A program made the position numbers and the translations under genes. 64,000 nt of DNA from SAR92 clade bacterium H455 (GTDB taxonomy: Bacteria > Pseudomonadota > Gammaproteobacteria > Pseudomonadales > Porticoccaceae), in assembly GCA_024802545.1 (NCBI GenBank), contig CP103416.1, positions 2,893,584-2,957,583 of the forward strand, written 5' to 3'. This document shows, piece after piece, positions 1 to 9,040 of this stretch (its first letter is position 1; every line of letters begins with the position of its first letter). The notes under the pieces were generated by a model. The model was not told the DNA's origin and made no database searches. It saw nothing but the letters and a program-made list of their open reading frames with translations.

Positions 1-2506
1 GAAGTTTTACTGCCTTGCCATGTTCCCCTATCCCAGCGGCAAGCTGCATATGGGCCATGTGCGCAACTATACGATTACCGATGTAATTGCTCGCTATCAG
101 CGTATGCAGGGCAAGAACGTACTGCACCCAATGGGTTGGGATGCCTTTGGTCTGCCAGCGGAGAATGCGGCGATTCAAAATAAGACAGCGCCGGCGAAGT
201 GGACCCACGAGAACATTGCCTATATGAAGGCGCAGCTTAAGTCCCTGGGCTTTGGTATCGATTGGTCACGTGAGTTGGCCACCTGTGATCCCGACTATTA
301 CAAATGGGAGCAGTGGTTTTTCACCAAACTCTATGAAAAAGGTATGGTCTATAAAAAGACCAGCGCGGTGAACTGGTGTCCCAACGACGCAACAGTGCTG
401 GCCAATGAACAGGTTGTGGACGGATGCTGCTGGCGCTGCGACAGCCCAGTAGAGCGCAAAGAAATTCCTCAGTGGTTTATTCGTATTACCGATTACGCTG
501 AGCAACTGCTCAACGACCTCGATGAGTTGGAGCACTGGCCCGAGCAGGTGAAGACCATGCAACGCAATTGGATCGGCAAGAGTCGTGGCGTGACCATGAC
601 CTTTGATCTGTCTTCTGCTATTGGCGATTACCCCAGTTTTGATGTCTACACCACGCGCCCAGATACACTGATGGGAGTGACCTATCTGACTCTGGCGACG
701 CAACATCCAATTGCATTGGCTGTCGCAGAATCCAACCCCAAACTGGCGGCCTTTATTGACGAGTGCAAAACTCAGCAGAGCTCGGAAGCCGAGATGGCGA
801 CCATGGAAAAGCGCGGCATGGACACAGGCATCACCGCTATTCATCCGCTGACCGGCGAGACGGTTCCCGTTTGGGTGGGCAACTATGTTTTGATGGAATA
901 TGGCTCTGGCGCGGTAATGGCTGTGCCAGCTCACGATCAACGAGATTATGAGTTTGCCAAAAAATACCAGCTCGCTATCAAGCAGGTAATTGCCCCCACC
1001 GGTGACGAGCCTTGCGATATAAATAGTGAAGCCTTTACCGACAAGGGCCGCCTAATTAATTCCGGCGTCTATGACGGCCTGAATTTTGATGCTGCCTTTG
1101 ACGCTATAGCTGCCGCTCTTGAAGCCTGCGACCACGGCACCATGACCACTAACTATCGCCTCCGTGATTGGGGTGTTAGTCGACAGCGCTATTGGGGTGC
1201 ACCGATTCCAATGTTTAATCTGGCGGATGGCGGCGAGATTCCGGTGCCTCTCGACAGGCTACCTATGTTGCTGCCTACTGACGTGGAGATGGACGGTATT
1301 CAGTCGCCGATCAAAGCAGACCTGGATTGGAAAAAAGACAGCCTCGACGGTCAGGCCGTAGAGCGTGAGACCGACACCTTTGATACCTTTATGGAATCAT
1401 CTTGGTACTACGCCCGCTTTACCTGTTCCGACCTGGACAGCGCCATGCTCGACCCGGAGCGCGCCGATTACTGGTTGCCAGTTGATCAATATGTTGGCGG
1501 TATCGAGCACGCAATTTTGCACCTGCTCTATGCCCGTTTTTATCACAAACTGCTGCGCGACGAAGGTCTGGTCAACAGCAACGAACCATTCAAGAGCCTG
1601 CTCTGTCAGGGCATGGTCTTGGCCGAGTCTTTTTACAAAGACAATGGCGGCCGCAAGCAGTGGCTATATGCCAATGAAGTTACCGTTGAGCGAGATGCCA
1701 AAGGCAAAACCCTCAAGGCAGTTGAGACGGCCACCGGAGAAGAAGTTATCAGCGGCGGCATCACCAAGATGTCAAAGTCGAAAAACAACGGTGTAGATCC
1801 ACAGACCGCTATCGATAAGCATGGCGCCGATACAGTGCGCCTGTTTACCATGTTCGCAGCGCCCCCAGAGCAGACTCTGGAGTGGAGCGATGACGGCGTA
1901 TCCGGTGCTCACCGCTTTTTGCGCAAGCTGTGGACCATGGTTCACAGCCATTTGGATCAGGCTGCGGCTGGTGGCAAGACCGCTCAACTGAACCCAGAAT
2001 CGTTTACGTCTCGTCATAAAGATCTGCGGCGCAAGACCCATGAAACTATCAACAAGGTCAACGATGACTACGGTCGTCGCAACACGTTTAACACTGCAAT
2101 TGCCGCGGTGATGGAACTGTTAAATGAAGTGGCTAAACACAGTGACAATGACGCTCAAAGTGTTGCCGTACGCCATGAAGCGTTGAGCAGTGCCGTGCTG
2201 TTGCTGGCTCCCATCGCGCCGCATATTTGTCACAGCCTTTGGCCTGCACTGGGCAACACGGAAGCAGTGGCCGATGCCCCCTGGCCTAAACTAGACGAAT
2301 CTGCACTGGTGCGCAGCTCAATCGAGCTGGTGATTCAGGTGAACGGTAAGGTTCGCGGCAAAATCGAAGTGGCCGCCGATGCCTCCAAAGAGAGCATTGA
2401 GCACCTAGCGCTGGCGGATACCAATGTACAGCGCTTCACTGACGGTGTGACAGTTCGAAAAGTGATTGTTGTTCCAGGAAGACTGGTTAATATAGTAGCC
2501 AACTAG
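1..2506 (+). CDS. leuS: Leucyl-tRNA synthetase, 5'-truncated by window edge
   Basis: Class I aminoacyl-tRNA synthetase that charges tRNA-Leu in the cytoplasm. The reading frame is open from base 2, so the true start lies outside; about 30 N-terminal residues are missing compared with the usual ~860. The HIGH-type ATP site appears as HMGH (bases 47-58) and the second signature as KMSKS (1766-1780). The inserted editing domain carries the threonine-rich TTRPDT stretch near base 650, and the anticodon-binding and C-terminal domains follow. The downstream neighbours lptE and holA are the usual partners in gammaproteobacteria. Identification is secure. Confidence 0.98.
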   Translation, partial: KFYCLAMFPYPSGKLHMGHVRNYTITDVIARYQRMQGKNVLHPMGWDAFGLPAENAAIQNKTAPAKWTHENIAYMKAQLKSLGFGIDWSRELATCDPDYYKWEQWFFTKLYEKGMVYKKTSAVNWCPNDATVLANEQVVDGCCWRCDSPVERKEIPQWFIRITDYAEQLLNDLDELEHWPEQVKTMQRNWIGKSRGVTMTFDLSSAIGDYPSFDVYTTRPDTLMGVTYLTLATQHPIALAVAESNPKLAAFIDECKTQQSSEAEMATMEKRGMDTGITAIHPLTGETVPVWVGNYVLMEYGSGAVMAVPAHDQRDYEFAKKYQLAIKQVIAPTGDEPCDINSEAFTDKGRLINSGVYDGLNFDAAFDAIAAALEACDHGTMTTNYRLRDWGVSRQRYWGAPIPMFNLADGGEIPVPLDRLPMLLPTDVEMDGIQSPIKADLDWKKDSLDGQAVERETDTFDTFMESSWYYARFTCSDLDSAMLDPERADYWLPVDQYVGGIEHAILHLLYARFYHKLLRDEGLVNSNEPFKSLLCQGMVLAESFYKDNGGRKQWLYANEVTVERDAKGKTLKAVETATGEEVISGGITKMSKSKNNGVDPQTAIDKHGADTVRLFTMFAAPPEQTLEWSDDGVSGAHRFLRKLWTMVHSHLDQAAAGGKTAQLNPESFTSRHKDLRRKTHETINKVNDDYGRRNTFNTAIAAVMELLNEVAKHSDNDAQSVAVRHEALSSAVLLLAPIAPHICHSLWPALGNTEAVADAPWPKLDESALVRSSIELVIQVNGKVRGKIEVAADASKESIEHLALADTNVQRFTDGVTVRKVIVVPGRLVNIVAN

Positions 2507-2540
2507 GCTGCAGCCAAGAGGGGTAAGTAGGGTGAGGACA

Positions 2541-3098
2541 ATGCGAAATATTCTATTAGCGACAATGATTACCCTGCTCTGCGCCTGTGGCTGGCAACTC
2601 CGCGACGCCCAAGTGGTGCCGCAAAGTATCGGCAGCTTGCATATTGCCACCCAACTGGCTGACCGCGATTTTGTCAGTGAGTTGACCCGGGCGCTGGATG
2701 TCTATGGCGTAGAAGTGGTTCCCTCCGCGGCGGCGGCAGATTACTCTGTGGTGATTGTCGATTTCCGCCAAAACCGATTCGTCGGCACATTGAACGCCAG
2801 CGGAAGAGTAGCCGAATATCAACTCAATGAAGACGTGGACTTTTTAATCGCCAACGCCATTGGCACACCCCTTACCAATCTGTTCACCGCCTCGGTCGAA
2901 CGCAATTATGAAATTGAAGAGCGAGATCTGCTGTCTTCGGAAAATGAAGAGCGATTGATTAAACAGGAAATGCGTCAGGAAATTGTGCGCCAGATACTCA
3001 ATCGCCTGAAAGTCCTGCCAAATCAAAGTGATGTAGCTGTGGCTTCTGAGGCATCTCAACTAGAAAGCGCTGAAGCTCTCGAGCCAATCGAGCAATAA
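2541..3098 (+). CDS. lptE: LPS-assembly lipoprotein LptE
   Basis: Outer-membrane lipoprotein that plugs the LptD barrel and helps deliver LPS to the cell surface. A short hydrophobic signal ends in a lipobox-like LCAC, followed by GWQLRD, which resembles the start of mature E. coli LptE (GWHLRD). It lies 34 bases after leuS and 3 bases before holA, the conserved leuS-lptE-holA order. The start is ambiguous: ATG 2541 has GTGAGG just upstream, while GTG 2532 has GAGGGG at good spacing; both give the same lipoprotein signal. Its partner lptD is encoded at 15120 in this window. Confidence 0.9.
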   Translation: MRNILLATMITLLCACGWQLRDAQVVPQSIGSLHIATQLADRDFVSELTRALDVYGVEVVPSAAAADYSVVIVDFRQNRFVGTLNASGRVAEYQLNEDVDFLIANAIGTPLTNLFTASVERNYEIEERDLLSSENEERLIKQEMRQEIVRQILNRLKVLPNQSDVAVASEASQLESAEALEPIEQ

Positions 3099-3101
3099 GC
3101 G

Positions 3102-4148
3102 ATGAAAATCCGCGCCGAGCAACTTCAGGATCAAATCAAAAAACAGCTATTGCCGGTCTATGTGATCAGCGGCGGCGATCCGCTGTTAACTCAGGAAGTC
3201 GCAGACACTATTCGCGGCGGCGCGCGGGCCCAAGGGTTTACCGAGCGCGATATTTTCCATGCCGAGGGCAACTTCGACTGGAACCAAATACTCAACGAAT
3301 CCAGTGCACTGTCACTTTTCTCTGACAAAAAAATTCTGGAGATACGAATCACCACCGGCAAGCCCGGCGACAAAGGTGCGGCGGCTCTCAACGAACTCTG
3401 CGCCAACCCCAATCCAGACAATCTAGTGCTGGTGATTCTGCCAAAACTGGAGCGCAGCGCCCAGAACAGTAAGTGGATGAAAAATCTTGAAGCCGCCGGC
3501 GGCCACATTCAGGTCTGGCCCGTGGACGCAAAGCAGATGCCACGCTGGATTCAACAGCGGCTGCGCAGTGCCAATATCAATGCCAGCCAAGAAGCGGTGC
3601 AAATTCTCGCCGACCGGGTTGAGGGCAATCTTTTGGCCGCCGTTCAGGAAATTGAGAAACTTAAATTATTGGCGACAGACGGCACCGTGGATGGCAACAC
3701 AATGTCATCGGTGGTTGCCGATAGCGCCCGTTACAACCTCTTCGAATTTGTCGATAAGATCCTAATCGGCGATGCCCAATCTGCGGCCCGGTCACTGCGC
3801 GGTCTGCAAAATGAAGGCACAGATGCAATCCCCCTACTCTGGGCAATCACCAGAGAACTGCGTATTTTAGTCAAAGCCAGTGACCTGGTTGCCGGCGGCG
3901 AACACAGCGACTGGGCACTGAAAAATTCTGGGGTCTGGGAAAAACGCTTGCCGCTATTTAAAGGTGCGCTGCAGCGTTTACGCCCAGCTCACCTGCGCAT
4001 GCTATTGCGTCAGGCCGGCGCTATAGATCGTGGCATTAAAGGTATGCGCGACGCAGATGTGTGGGACGAACTGGCCACTCTGGTACTCTCCTTCGCTGGC
4101 AGTCAAACACTGCAGCCGGGTAATATTAAGATTTTATTGCAAAACTAA
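3102..4148 (+). CDS. holA: DNA polymerase III subunit delta
   Basis: Delta subunit of the clamp loader, which opens the beta sliding clamp at the replication fork. The 348-residue length is normal (E. coli 343). The N-terminal part has the family features VYVISGGDPLL and the acidic/aromatic segment around residues 40-60, and the C-terminal helical collar domain is complete. It begins 3 bases after the lptE stop, suggesting translational coupling. No terminator is obvious downstream, and the next 231 bases before the regulator contain no gene. Confidence 0.95.
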   Translation: MKIRAEQLQDQIKKQLLPVYVISGGDPLLTQEVADTIRGGARAQGFTERDIFHAEGNFDWNQILNESSALSLFSDKKILEIRITTGKPGDKGAAALNELCANPNPDNLVLVILPKLERSAQNSKWMKNLEAAGGHIQVWPVDAKQMPRWIQQRLRSANINASQEAVQILADRVEGNLLAAVQEIEKLKLLATDGTVDGNTMSSVVADSARYNLFEFVDKILIGDAQSAARSLRGLQNEGTDAIPLLWAITRELRILVKASDLVAGGEHSDWALKNSGVWEKRLPLFKGALQRLRPAHLRMLLRQAGAIDRGIKGMRDADVWDELATLVLSFAGSQTLQPGNIKILLQN

Positions 4149-4379
4149 AGCCGCAACTTTCGCACCCCCCAGTCACAGCCCCTAACTCTGTTGTCCAACC
4201 AATACCGCTCCTGATCAACTTTTTGACTGATGCCAAGAATGCCCGCGTCCCCGGTGACTATACTCAAAATCCTGAGTGGGCATCGATCGTGAATAACAGG
4301 GCGAGAATAAAACATTGCTGTAATCGGTTTTGATTATGATGCCTGAAGACTAGCGGGCTAATTGAACAAGGATTGTTTA

Positions 4380-5351
4380 ATGGATAAAAATAATCGAAGT
4401 ACGGGTCAGCCGCTGCAAACTGGCATCATCGGCGAAAGCGAGCTGATTAAAAAGCTTCTGAGAGACATTGGGAAAATTGCTCGCGCCGATGCCCCGGTGC
4501 TGATCTCTGGAGACAGCGGCACAGGCAAGGAGCTTATCGCCAGAGCCATTCACCAAAATAACCCCCATCGTGCCGAGAATCCCTTTGTCGTGGTCAACTG
4601 TGGCGCGATTGCCACAGACCTCATTGAATCAGAACTCTTTGGCCATCTTAAAGGTGCCTTTACTGGCGCTGACAAGTCTACGATCGGCCGCATTGCATCC
4701 GCAGATGGCGGCACGTTGTTTCTCGATGAGATTGCCGATCTGCCTCTTAGCCATCAGGTTAAATTGCTGCGCTTTCTTCAGGAGGGCAGCATAGATCCGG
4801 TTGGTTCACACCGCTCTAAGCAGGTGGATGTGCGAGTGGTCGCAGCCTCCCATGTAAAACTTGAAGATGCCGTGAGTAGCGGAAATTTTCGCGAAGATTT
4901 ATTTTTCCGCCTGAATGTATTGAATCTGCACTCACCGCGATTAGCCGAGCGCAAAGGGGATATTGGAATATTGGCTTATCACTATCTGCGGCTATTTTTA
5001 ACCAGTACTGTAAGCCCTGCCCGGGACTTTTCCTGCGAAGCCTTGGTGGCATTAAAATGCCATAACTGGCCAGGCAATATTAGGGAACTCATCAATCGAA
5101 TCCAAAAAGCTCTGGTGATGTGTGATGGCAATTTTGTGGAACCAGAGGACCTGGGGCTAGACAGGCCAGTCCAGCGCCCCAACGCTGACGTTATAGATCT
5201 TGAATCTGTGCGGCAAGCCGCGGAAAGAAAAGCCTTAGAAAATGCTCTAGATCATGCTGGCAATAATATTTCTAAAGCTGCGCGGGCACTATCCGTGTCA
5301 CGCATGACCCTCTATCGACTTTTGAACAAGCATAAACTGAGAGTTCAATAA
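4380..5351 (+). CDS. Sigma-54-dependent activator without a receiver domain
   Basis: Bacterial enhancer-binding protein, AAA+ ATPase plus Fis-type helix-turn-helix, that remodels sigma-54 RNA polymerase. Seen in order: a short N-terminus of ~20 residues with no receiver or GAF domain, Walker A GDSGTGKE, the sigma-54-contacting loop GAFTGA, Walker B with TLFLDEI, the WPGNIREL segment, and a C-terminal Fis-like HTH ending near RMTLYRLLNKH. ATG 4380 is chosen because AAGGA lies 7 bases upstream; an in-frame TTG at 4362 lacks a site. With no input domain, control is probably by expression or a partner protein, as in PspF-type activators. The sigma-54 promoter at 5638 makes the amyloid operon its likely target (inference). 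Confidence 0.93.
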   Translation: MDKNNRSTGQPLQTGIIGESELIKKLLRDIGKIARADAPVLISGDSGTGKELIARAIHQNNPHRAENPFVVVNCGAIATDLIESELFGHLKGAFTGADKSTIGRIASADGGTLFLDEIADLPLSHQVKLLRFLQEGSIDPVGSHRSKQVDVRVVAASHVKLEDAVSSGNFREDLFFRLNVLNLHSPRLAERKGDIGILAYHYLRLFLTSTVSPARDFSCEALVALKCHNWPGNIRELINRIQKALVMCDGNFVEPEDLGLDRPVQRPNADVIDLESVRQAAERKALENALDHAGNNISKAARALSVSRMTLYRLLNKHKLRVQ

Positions 5352-5364
5352 TCTTATAGCCTAG

Positions 5365-5405
5365 AATTGATAGCTTGGAAATTGATAGCTCTGAAAATTG
5401 ATAGC
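5365..5405. repeat. Three tandem AATTGATAGC repeats after the activator gene
   Basis: Three perfect copies of AATTGATAGC begin at 5365, 5380 and 5396, a period of 15-16 bases, with a degraded copy (TTATAGC) just upstream. They start 14 bases after the activator stop codon, about 260-300 bases upstream of the predicted fap transcription start. They could be regulator-binding sites or a slippage remnant; the function is unknown. Confidence 0.7.
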
Positions 5406-5500
5406 CTTAAAAGAATTTACTAAAAAATTAATTCGCTAAAAATGATATTTTTGTGTTTTATTTTTCGCCACAAAAACATATCTAAAAAACTGTCGCAAAA

Positions 5501-5542
5501 CTGTTACAGCTGTAAACCTTAAAAAGGTTAAGAACTGTAACC
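5501..5542. promoter_or_regulatory. Candidate activator-binding dyads upstream of fap-like operon
   Basis: Overlapping inverted repeats: a perfect 12-base palindrome TTACAGCTGTAA (5504-5515), AACCTT-AAA-AAGGTT (5515-5529), and a further CTGTAAC half-site (5535-5541) that is the reverse complement of GTTACAG (5503-5509). The cluster lies about 120-160 bases upstream of the predicted sigma-54 start site, the usual distance for an enhancer element. The rest of the 386-base gap (5352-5737) is AT-rich and shows no gene. The link to the adjacent activator is inference. Confidence 0.5.
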
Positions 5543-5637
5543 TCCTAGGGACAGCTCTTTAATTTCCGCCCTAACCCTCGCAAAAAAAACACATTTAATA
5601 TTTTTTTAAACATTGCAAATCAATGGCTTAATAAATA

Positions 5638-5653
5638 TGGCATGGGCTTTGCT
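5638..5653 (+). promoter_or_regulatory. Sigma-54 promoter of the fap-like operon
   Basis: TGGCATGGGCTTTGCT matches every position of the sigma-54 consensus TGGCAYRNNNNTTGCW, with the invariant GG (5639-5640) and GC (5651-5652) correctly spaced. The predicted start is near 5664, leaving a leader of about 74 bases before the ATG at 5738. The gene immediately upstream encodes a sigma-54 activator, which supports a functional promoter. Confidence 0.87.
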
Positions 5654-5737
5654 ACTCAGCCAATACAAATGATAAATCAGATTTTTCGGCATTGGATTTC
5701 TGACAACATTTTATTAGCAAAGGGGAAGCCTTAAAAC

Positions 5738-6430
5738 ATGAAAACAAAACCTAAACAAAAAAACTGTAGGAAATACAGTTTTAAAAATATTTTATGGGTA
5801 AGTTTTGGTTTAGCGATCAGCTTCGCTAACGCAGACGATCTAAAAATCCAAGTACCACTCGACAGCATTTCTCAGAGCACTATTGCCGAGGATGCCCTCA
5901 GCTCTCTATCAGGTATTAGCGCGATCAATATCAGTGCCGGGGAGAATAACATTCAACAAAATTCTGCCGCTATTTCGATTGCAACTAATAACAGTTTCAG
6001 CGCCTCCACAGTGAGCCCTAGACAAGAAAATCAGCTCGCCAGCGCCACCCAGAACGTTAATTCCAACCAGGCTTTAAAAGGCGAGATTCGGTCAGGTGCA
6101 TTCAGCGAGGGTCTCGGCATAGTTATGGTCAATCAGTCCAGTGGCAGCGGTAACAGCCAGGTCAATGGTGTAGCCATAGCCCTAGGTGCACCCGGCTCTT
6201 TTGCCGCAGTTGAACTGGGTGATTTGGAACTTGCCTCGCAGGTGTCAGCGGTAGATAAGCAGCTGCAAAAGGTCCTTGGTGGCACTGCAAAAGAGCCCTC
6301 CATGGAAGCGATGATCGCAGATGATTCCTTCAGCAATGCTCAGGGCATAGTGCAAATTAATCAGGTCGTCGGCAACGGTAATCGTACCGTGAATGCTCTG
6401 TCGGTGAGCCTACAGATTCAGTCTCAGTGA
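5738..6430 (+). CDS. Secreted Fap-like minor amyloid component (FapA/FapB type)
   Basis: A 230-residue exported protein, first gene of the fap-like operon. A lysine-rich N-terminus and hydrophobic segment end near SFANAD, a probable signal peptidase I site. The mature part is rich in Gly, Ser, Asn and Gln and has three related motifs: NISAGENNIQQNSAAISI near residue 70, VNQSSGSGNSQVNGVAIAL near 130, and INQVVGNGNRTVNALSVSL near the C-terminus. These share the Gly-x-x-Asn and Gln spacing of amyloid repeats and resemble the repeats of the next gene. By position it could be a FapB-like nucleator or a FapA-like partner; sequence alone does not separate these. There is no cysteine in the mature part. 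Confidence 0.7.
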   Translation: MKTKPKQKNCRKYSFKNILWVSFGLAISFANADDLKIQVPLDSISQSTIAEDALSSLSGISAINISAGENNIQQNSAAISIATNNSFSASTVSPRQENQLASATQNVNSNQALKGEIRSGAFSEGLGIVMVNQSSGSGNSQVNGVAIALGAPGSFAAVELGDLELASQVSAVDKQLQKVLGGTAKEPSMEAMIADDSFSNAQGIVQINQVVGNGNRTVNALSVSLQIQSQ

Positions 6431-6451
6431 AACACTGCGACCGAAATGGAG

Positions 6452-6468
6452 GTGCAGTAAAACTGCAC
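6452..6468 (+). promoter_or_regulatory. Intergenic hairpin before the fibre gene
   Basis: Perfect inverted repeat GTGCAGT-AAA-ACTGCAC (7-bp stem, 3-base loop) between the minor component and the main fibre gene. It lies about 25 bases before the strong ribosome-binding site AGGAGA (6493-6498). No T-tract follows, so a 5' stabiliser or processing site for the fibre mRNA is more likely than a terminator (inference). Confidence 0.5.
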
Positions 6469-6506
6469 ATCAGTAGTAAACCAAAACCTATCAGGAGAGA
6501 TATCCT

Positions 6507-8195
6507 ATGAAAATGAAACCCTTACCTCTGGCCCTCGCCATAAGCTCCGTGCTTGGTCTATCAATGGCAACTTATGCAGATGACAGCGATGGCGGGAACG
6601 ATCATGGCCCAGATTCCAACGTTGCTATCAACAAAGATATCAATGTTTATGAGGACCATTATTTTAGCAGCGACATCCAAGCAATGGGGCTGATCCTAAT
6701 CGACTCAAAGTCTATGGCAGTCTCTGAAGTGAACCAAAAGAGCGCCAACAACCAAGTCTATAACGGCAGTGAAACCACCAATACCGCTGGCGCCGGCGAC
6801 GATGTGTTAAGTGGCGCTACAGGTAACATCGGTCTCAACGTAGCCGCTGGAGACAACAATGTTCAGCAAAACTCTACTGCAATAGCCGCGTCGCAATCCC
6901 AGGGCACCGAAATCAATTTTGATTTTGATTTCAGCACTGGGGAAAGTGTCAGCAGCAGCAATGCCTATGATAAGTCAGCCAGCCAAAGTGCGGCAGCTGA
7001 CCATTCTGCATCGGCTGGCCACAACGCTAGTCACAGCAAAAGTGGCTCAGTTGACTTCACTAAGACAACCGACACCACTGCAGACTGGCAAGTTGACTCT
7101 GGCTCATTTGAGGAGCACCTCAATGTCAATGGCAGCGGCGAACTGGCGATCAGTGTTGGCCAGCAAAGCAGCCAATCTAACGACGAGGCGGGCAACTCCT
7201 CAACTAGTTCAGCAGCGCAGTTGGAAGTGGCCGGAGATATCAACCTCGACGCCAACGCTTCTGGCGCGTACACAGAGGCCTCTGCCTCAGGGACTAATAG
7301 CAGCAATGGCCAGCTAAACAAAAATGTCACCTGGTCTAGCGATCACTCATCCAATCTAGAGCACTCAGAGTCTGGTAGCTACAGCCAAGACGCATCGGCA
7401 AGTAGCCATCATGAAGATTCCTACGATCGCTCTTACAGCATGAATGCGAGCATTGATGCGACCTTGGTATTTGGTGGCGCGGCAGACGCGGAGACCTTCT
7501 CCAATCAGGTTGCGGCATACAACAACAGCGTTAGCTTTGGCACCACTAATGATGCCAGCCTAGGTGGCAACGCAGGTCTGGATGCAGCGGGTAATGTGGG
7601 TATCAACATTGCTGCTGGTGACAGCAACGTTCAAGCTAATCAGTTAGCCCTGGCTTCAGCGAGTGGCGCACTGGCAACGGCAACCGCCTCTTCAAACCAG
7701 GCAGCCTTTGGCAATGTTACGAGCAACAATGCGGTTCATGACACCATCGTCAATACGGTTGATGTGAGCCTCAGTGGAGACGCGACTGGCACTTACACTG
7801 GCACAGCTGATCAAGTGGGCGATGTCTATCTCGACACTTGGGATTCATCTCCGACTCACCCTGGCGGCAGCAATACTGGCCATATTGACGTGGATAACCA
7901 GGTGCAGGGCGCACAGGATCCAAATGGTGACGGCGGTGCATTTTTGTTCTCCGAGGCCGGCTTAGTAGACCTCGACAATATCAGCCTTGGCGGGCAGGTT
8001 ACCTATACACAGACTATCTACAAGGCGCATAGCAACAACGCGTCTGTAGGCAGCAATGTATTGGCTGGCGCCTCTGGCAATATTGGCCTCAACGTAGCAG
8101 CGGGGACCAACAATGTGCAAGGCAACGCCCTGGCAATCGCGCGAGTTAGCGCTCCAGTTACACCTCCTGGAGGCGGTGGCGGCAATGAGCAATAA
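6507..8195 (+). CDS. FapC-like functional amyloid fibre protein
   Basis: A 562-residue exported protein predicted to be the main fibre subunit. A signal peptide ends at about residue 24 (ATYADD). Three imperfect repeats carry the core G-N-(I/V)-G-(L/I)-N-(V/I)-A-A-G-x-x-N-V-Q: near residues 104-126, 360-382 and 520-542. They are separated by a long Ser/Asn/His-rich linker of ~230 residues and a second linker of ~140 residues, giving the R1-L1-R2-L2-R3 layout known for Pseudomonas FapC. The C-terminus is APVTPPGGGGGNEQ. The protein contains no cysteine, so the C-terminal CxxC described for Pseudomonas Fap proteins is absent. It has a strong ribosome-binding site. Very low sequence complexity could also fit another surface adhesin, but the gene neighbourhood favours Fap. 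Confidence 0.82.
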   Translation: MKMKPLPLALAISSVLGLSMATYADDSDGGNDHGPDSNVAINKDINVYEDHYFSSDIQAMGLILIDSKSMAVSEVNQKSANNQVYNGSETTNTAGAGDDVLSGATGNIGLNVAAGDNNVQQNSTAIAASQSQGTEINFDFDFSTGESVSSSNAYDKSASQSAAADHSASAGHNASHSKSGSVDFTKTTDTTADWQVDSGSFEEHLNVNGSGELAISVGQQSSQSNDEAGNSSTSSAAQLEVAGDINLDANASGAYTEASASGTNSSNGQLNKNVTWSSDHSSNLEHSESGSYSQDASASSHHEDSYDRSYSMNASIDATLVFGGAADAETFSNQVAAYNNSVSFGTTNDASLGGNAGLDAAGNVGINIAAGDSNVQANQLALASASGALATATASSNQAAFGNVTSNNAVHDTIVNTVDVSLSGDATGTYTGTADQVGDVYLDTWDSSPTHPGGSNTGHIDVDNQVQGAQDPNGDGGAFLFSEAGLVDLDNISLGGQVTYTQTIYKAHSNNASVGSNVLAGASGNIGLNVAAGTNNVQGNALAIARVSAPVTPPGGGGGNEQ

Positions 8196-8224
8196 GTAAA
8201 TTCTCCTATTGTGCATCTGAAGCT

Positions 8225-8261
8225 GGGCGCTGTTTATCCCTGGGTAAGCAGCGCCCTTTTT
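8225..8261 (+). terminator. Hairpin plus T-tract after the fibre gene (attenuator)
   Basis: GGGCGCTG (8225-8232) pairs perfectly with CAGCGCCC (8249-8256) across a 16-base loop, followed at once by TTTTT. It looks like an intrinsic terminator between the fibre gene and the C39 peptidase gene. Partial read-through would give much more fibre protein than peptidase and pore, a sensible stoichiometry for fibre secretion (inference). Confidence 0.75.
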
Positions 8262-8287
8262 ACATCGGCAAATGGAAAATACTCGCC

Positions 8288-9034
8288 ATGGAAGATTTAC
8301 GTTACAGCAACAAAAGTTGTCTTCGAAATTTAATTTTTGGCTCAGGACCAAGAGCCGCGGCGCTGGTTTTACTGTTTTTATTACCGCCCGCAAAACTCGC
8401 TCTTTGCGCCGAGCATACATTTTACAGCCTTGCCGGTCTCGGCGAGTTTAGTAAACCGGTCCGCAGTATTAGAGAAGAGCGGTTTAAAAACCTTGTCGAG
8501 CAACAGTACGACTTTAGTTGCGGCGCTGCAGCCGTCACCACGGTTTTGAAATATGCCTACAACCTTGATGTCACCGAACTAGATGTCATTGAAGGCATGC
8601 TCCAGGTGAGTGACCCAGAAGTTGTTGCAGAAAAAGGGTTTTCACTTCTCGATATCCGCAAGTATGTGCAGCAACATGATCTGCGCGGCCGCGGTTACAA
8701 CGTAGAGCCGGAGGCTCTGGAAAGCATCCGCATTCCAACCATTACCTTACTCAACATTAAAGGTTACCAGCACTTTGTGGTGCTCAAGCGAACCATTGGC
8801 GACAGTGTTTATGTTGCCGACCCAGCGCTGGGCAATCGAGTGATTCCCCGAGAGGAATTTTTAAAAAACTGGAACGGCGTAATTTTTGCGATCATCGGCA
8901 AAGGCTTTGATAAGCAGACCGCACTCAGTCAATCCCAACCAGCAATCACCGCACGCAAACTGATGGATAGCTTTAGCCCTATAAGCAACAGCGAATTACT
9001 CGACTTCGGCTTTTCACATGCCGATTTATTTTAG
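8288..9034 (+). CDS. FapD-like C39 family cysteine peptidase
   Basis: A 248-residue exported papain-like peptidase of family C39. A hydrophobic segment at residues 23-40 acts as signal or anchor. The catalytic set is intact: Gln72/73, Cys78 in DFSCGAAA, His162 in YQHFVVLK and Asp178 in VADPALG. Unlike bacteriocin exporters it has no ABC transporter or membrane domain attached, matching FapD, the stand-alone C39 protease of fap operons. Its substrate is unknown; a fibre or pore component is likely. The ribosome-binding site at the chosen ATG is weak, which with the upstream attenuator suggests low expression. Confidence 0.85.
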   Translation: MEDLRYSNKSCLRNLIFGSGPRAAALVLLFLLPPAKLALCAEHTFYSLAGLGEFSKPVRSIREERFKNLVEQQYDFSCGAAAVTTVLKYAYNLDVTELDVIEGMLQVSDPEVVAEKGFSLLDIRKYVQQHDLRGRGYNVEPEALESIRIPTITLLNIKGYQHFVVLKRTIGDSVYVADPALGNRVIPREEFLKNWNGVIFAIIGKGFDKQTALSQSQPAITARKLMDSFSPISNSELLDFGFSHADLF

Positions 9035-9040
9035 TGCTCT

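Noticed and set aside
266..940. 224-codon open frame opposite leuS
   Set aside because: Antisense shadow of a conserved gene with no family features, as are the other long opposite-strand frames in rpoB, rpoC and fusA.
4362..4379. TTG start extending the sigma-54 activator by six residues
   Set aside because: No ribosome-binding site before it, whereas ATG 4380 has AAGGA at correct spacing.
6507..8195. Curli (CsgA) as identity of the repeat proteins
   Set aside because: The repeats do not fit the CsgA pattern and no csgE, csgF or csgG homologue is present; C39 peptidase plus FapF-like barrel point to Fap.
8288..9034. C39 peptidase as part of a bacteriocin exporter
   Set aside because: There is no ABC transporter or membrane domain, no double-glycine leader peptide seen nearby, and the neighbours are fibre and barrel genes.
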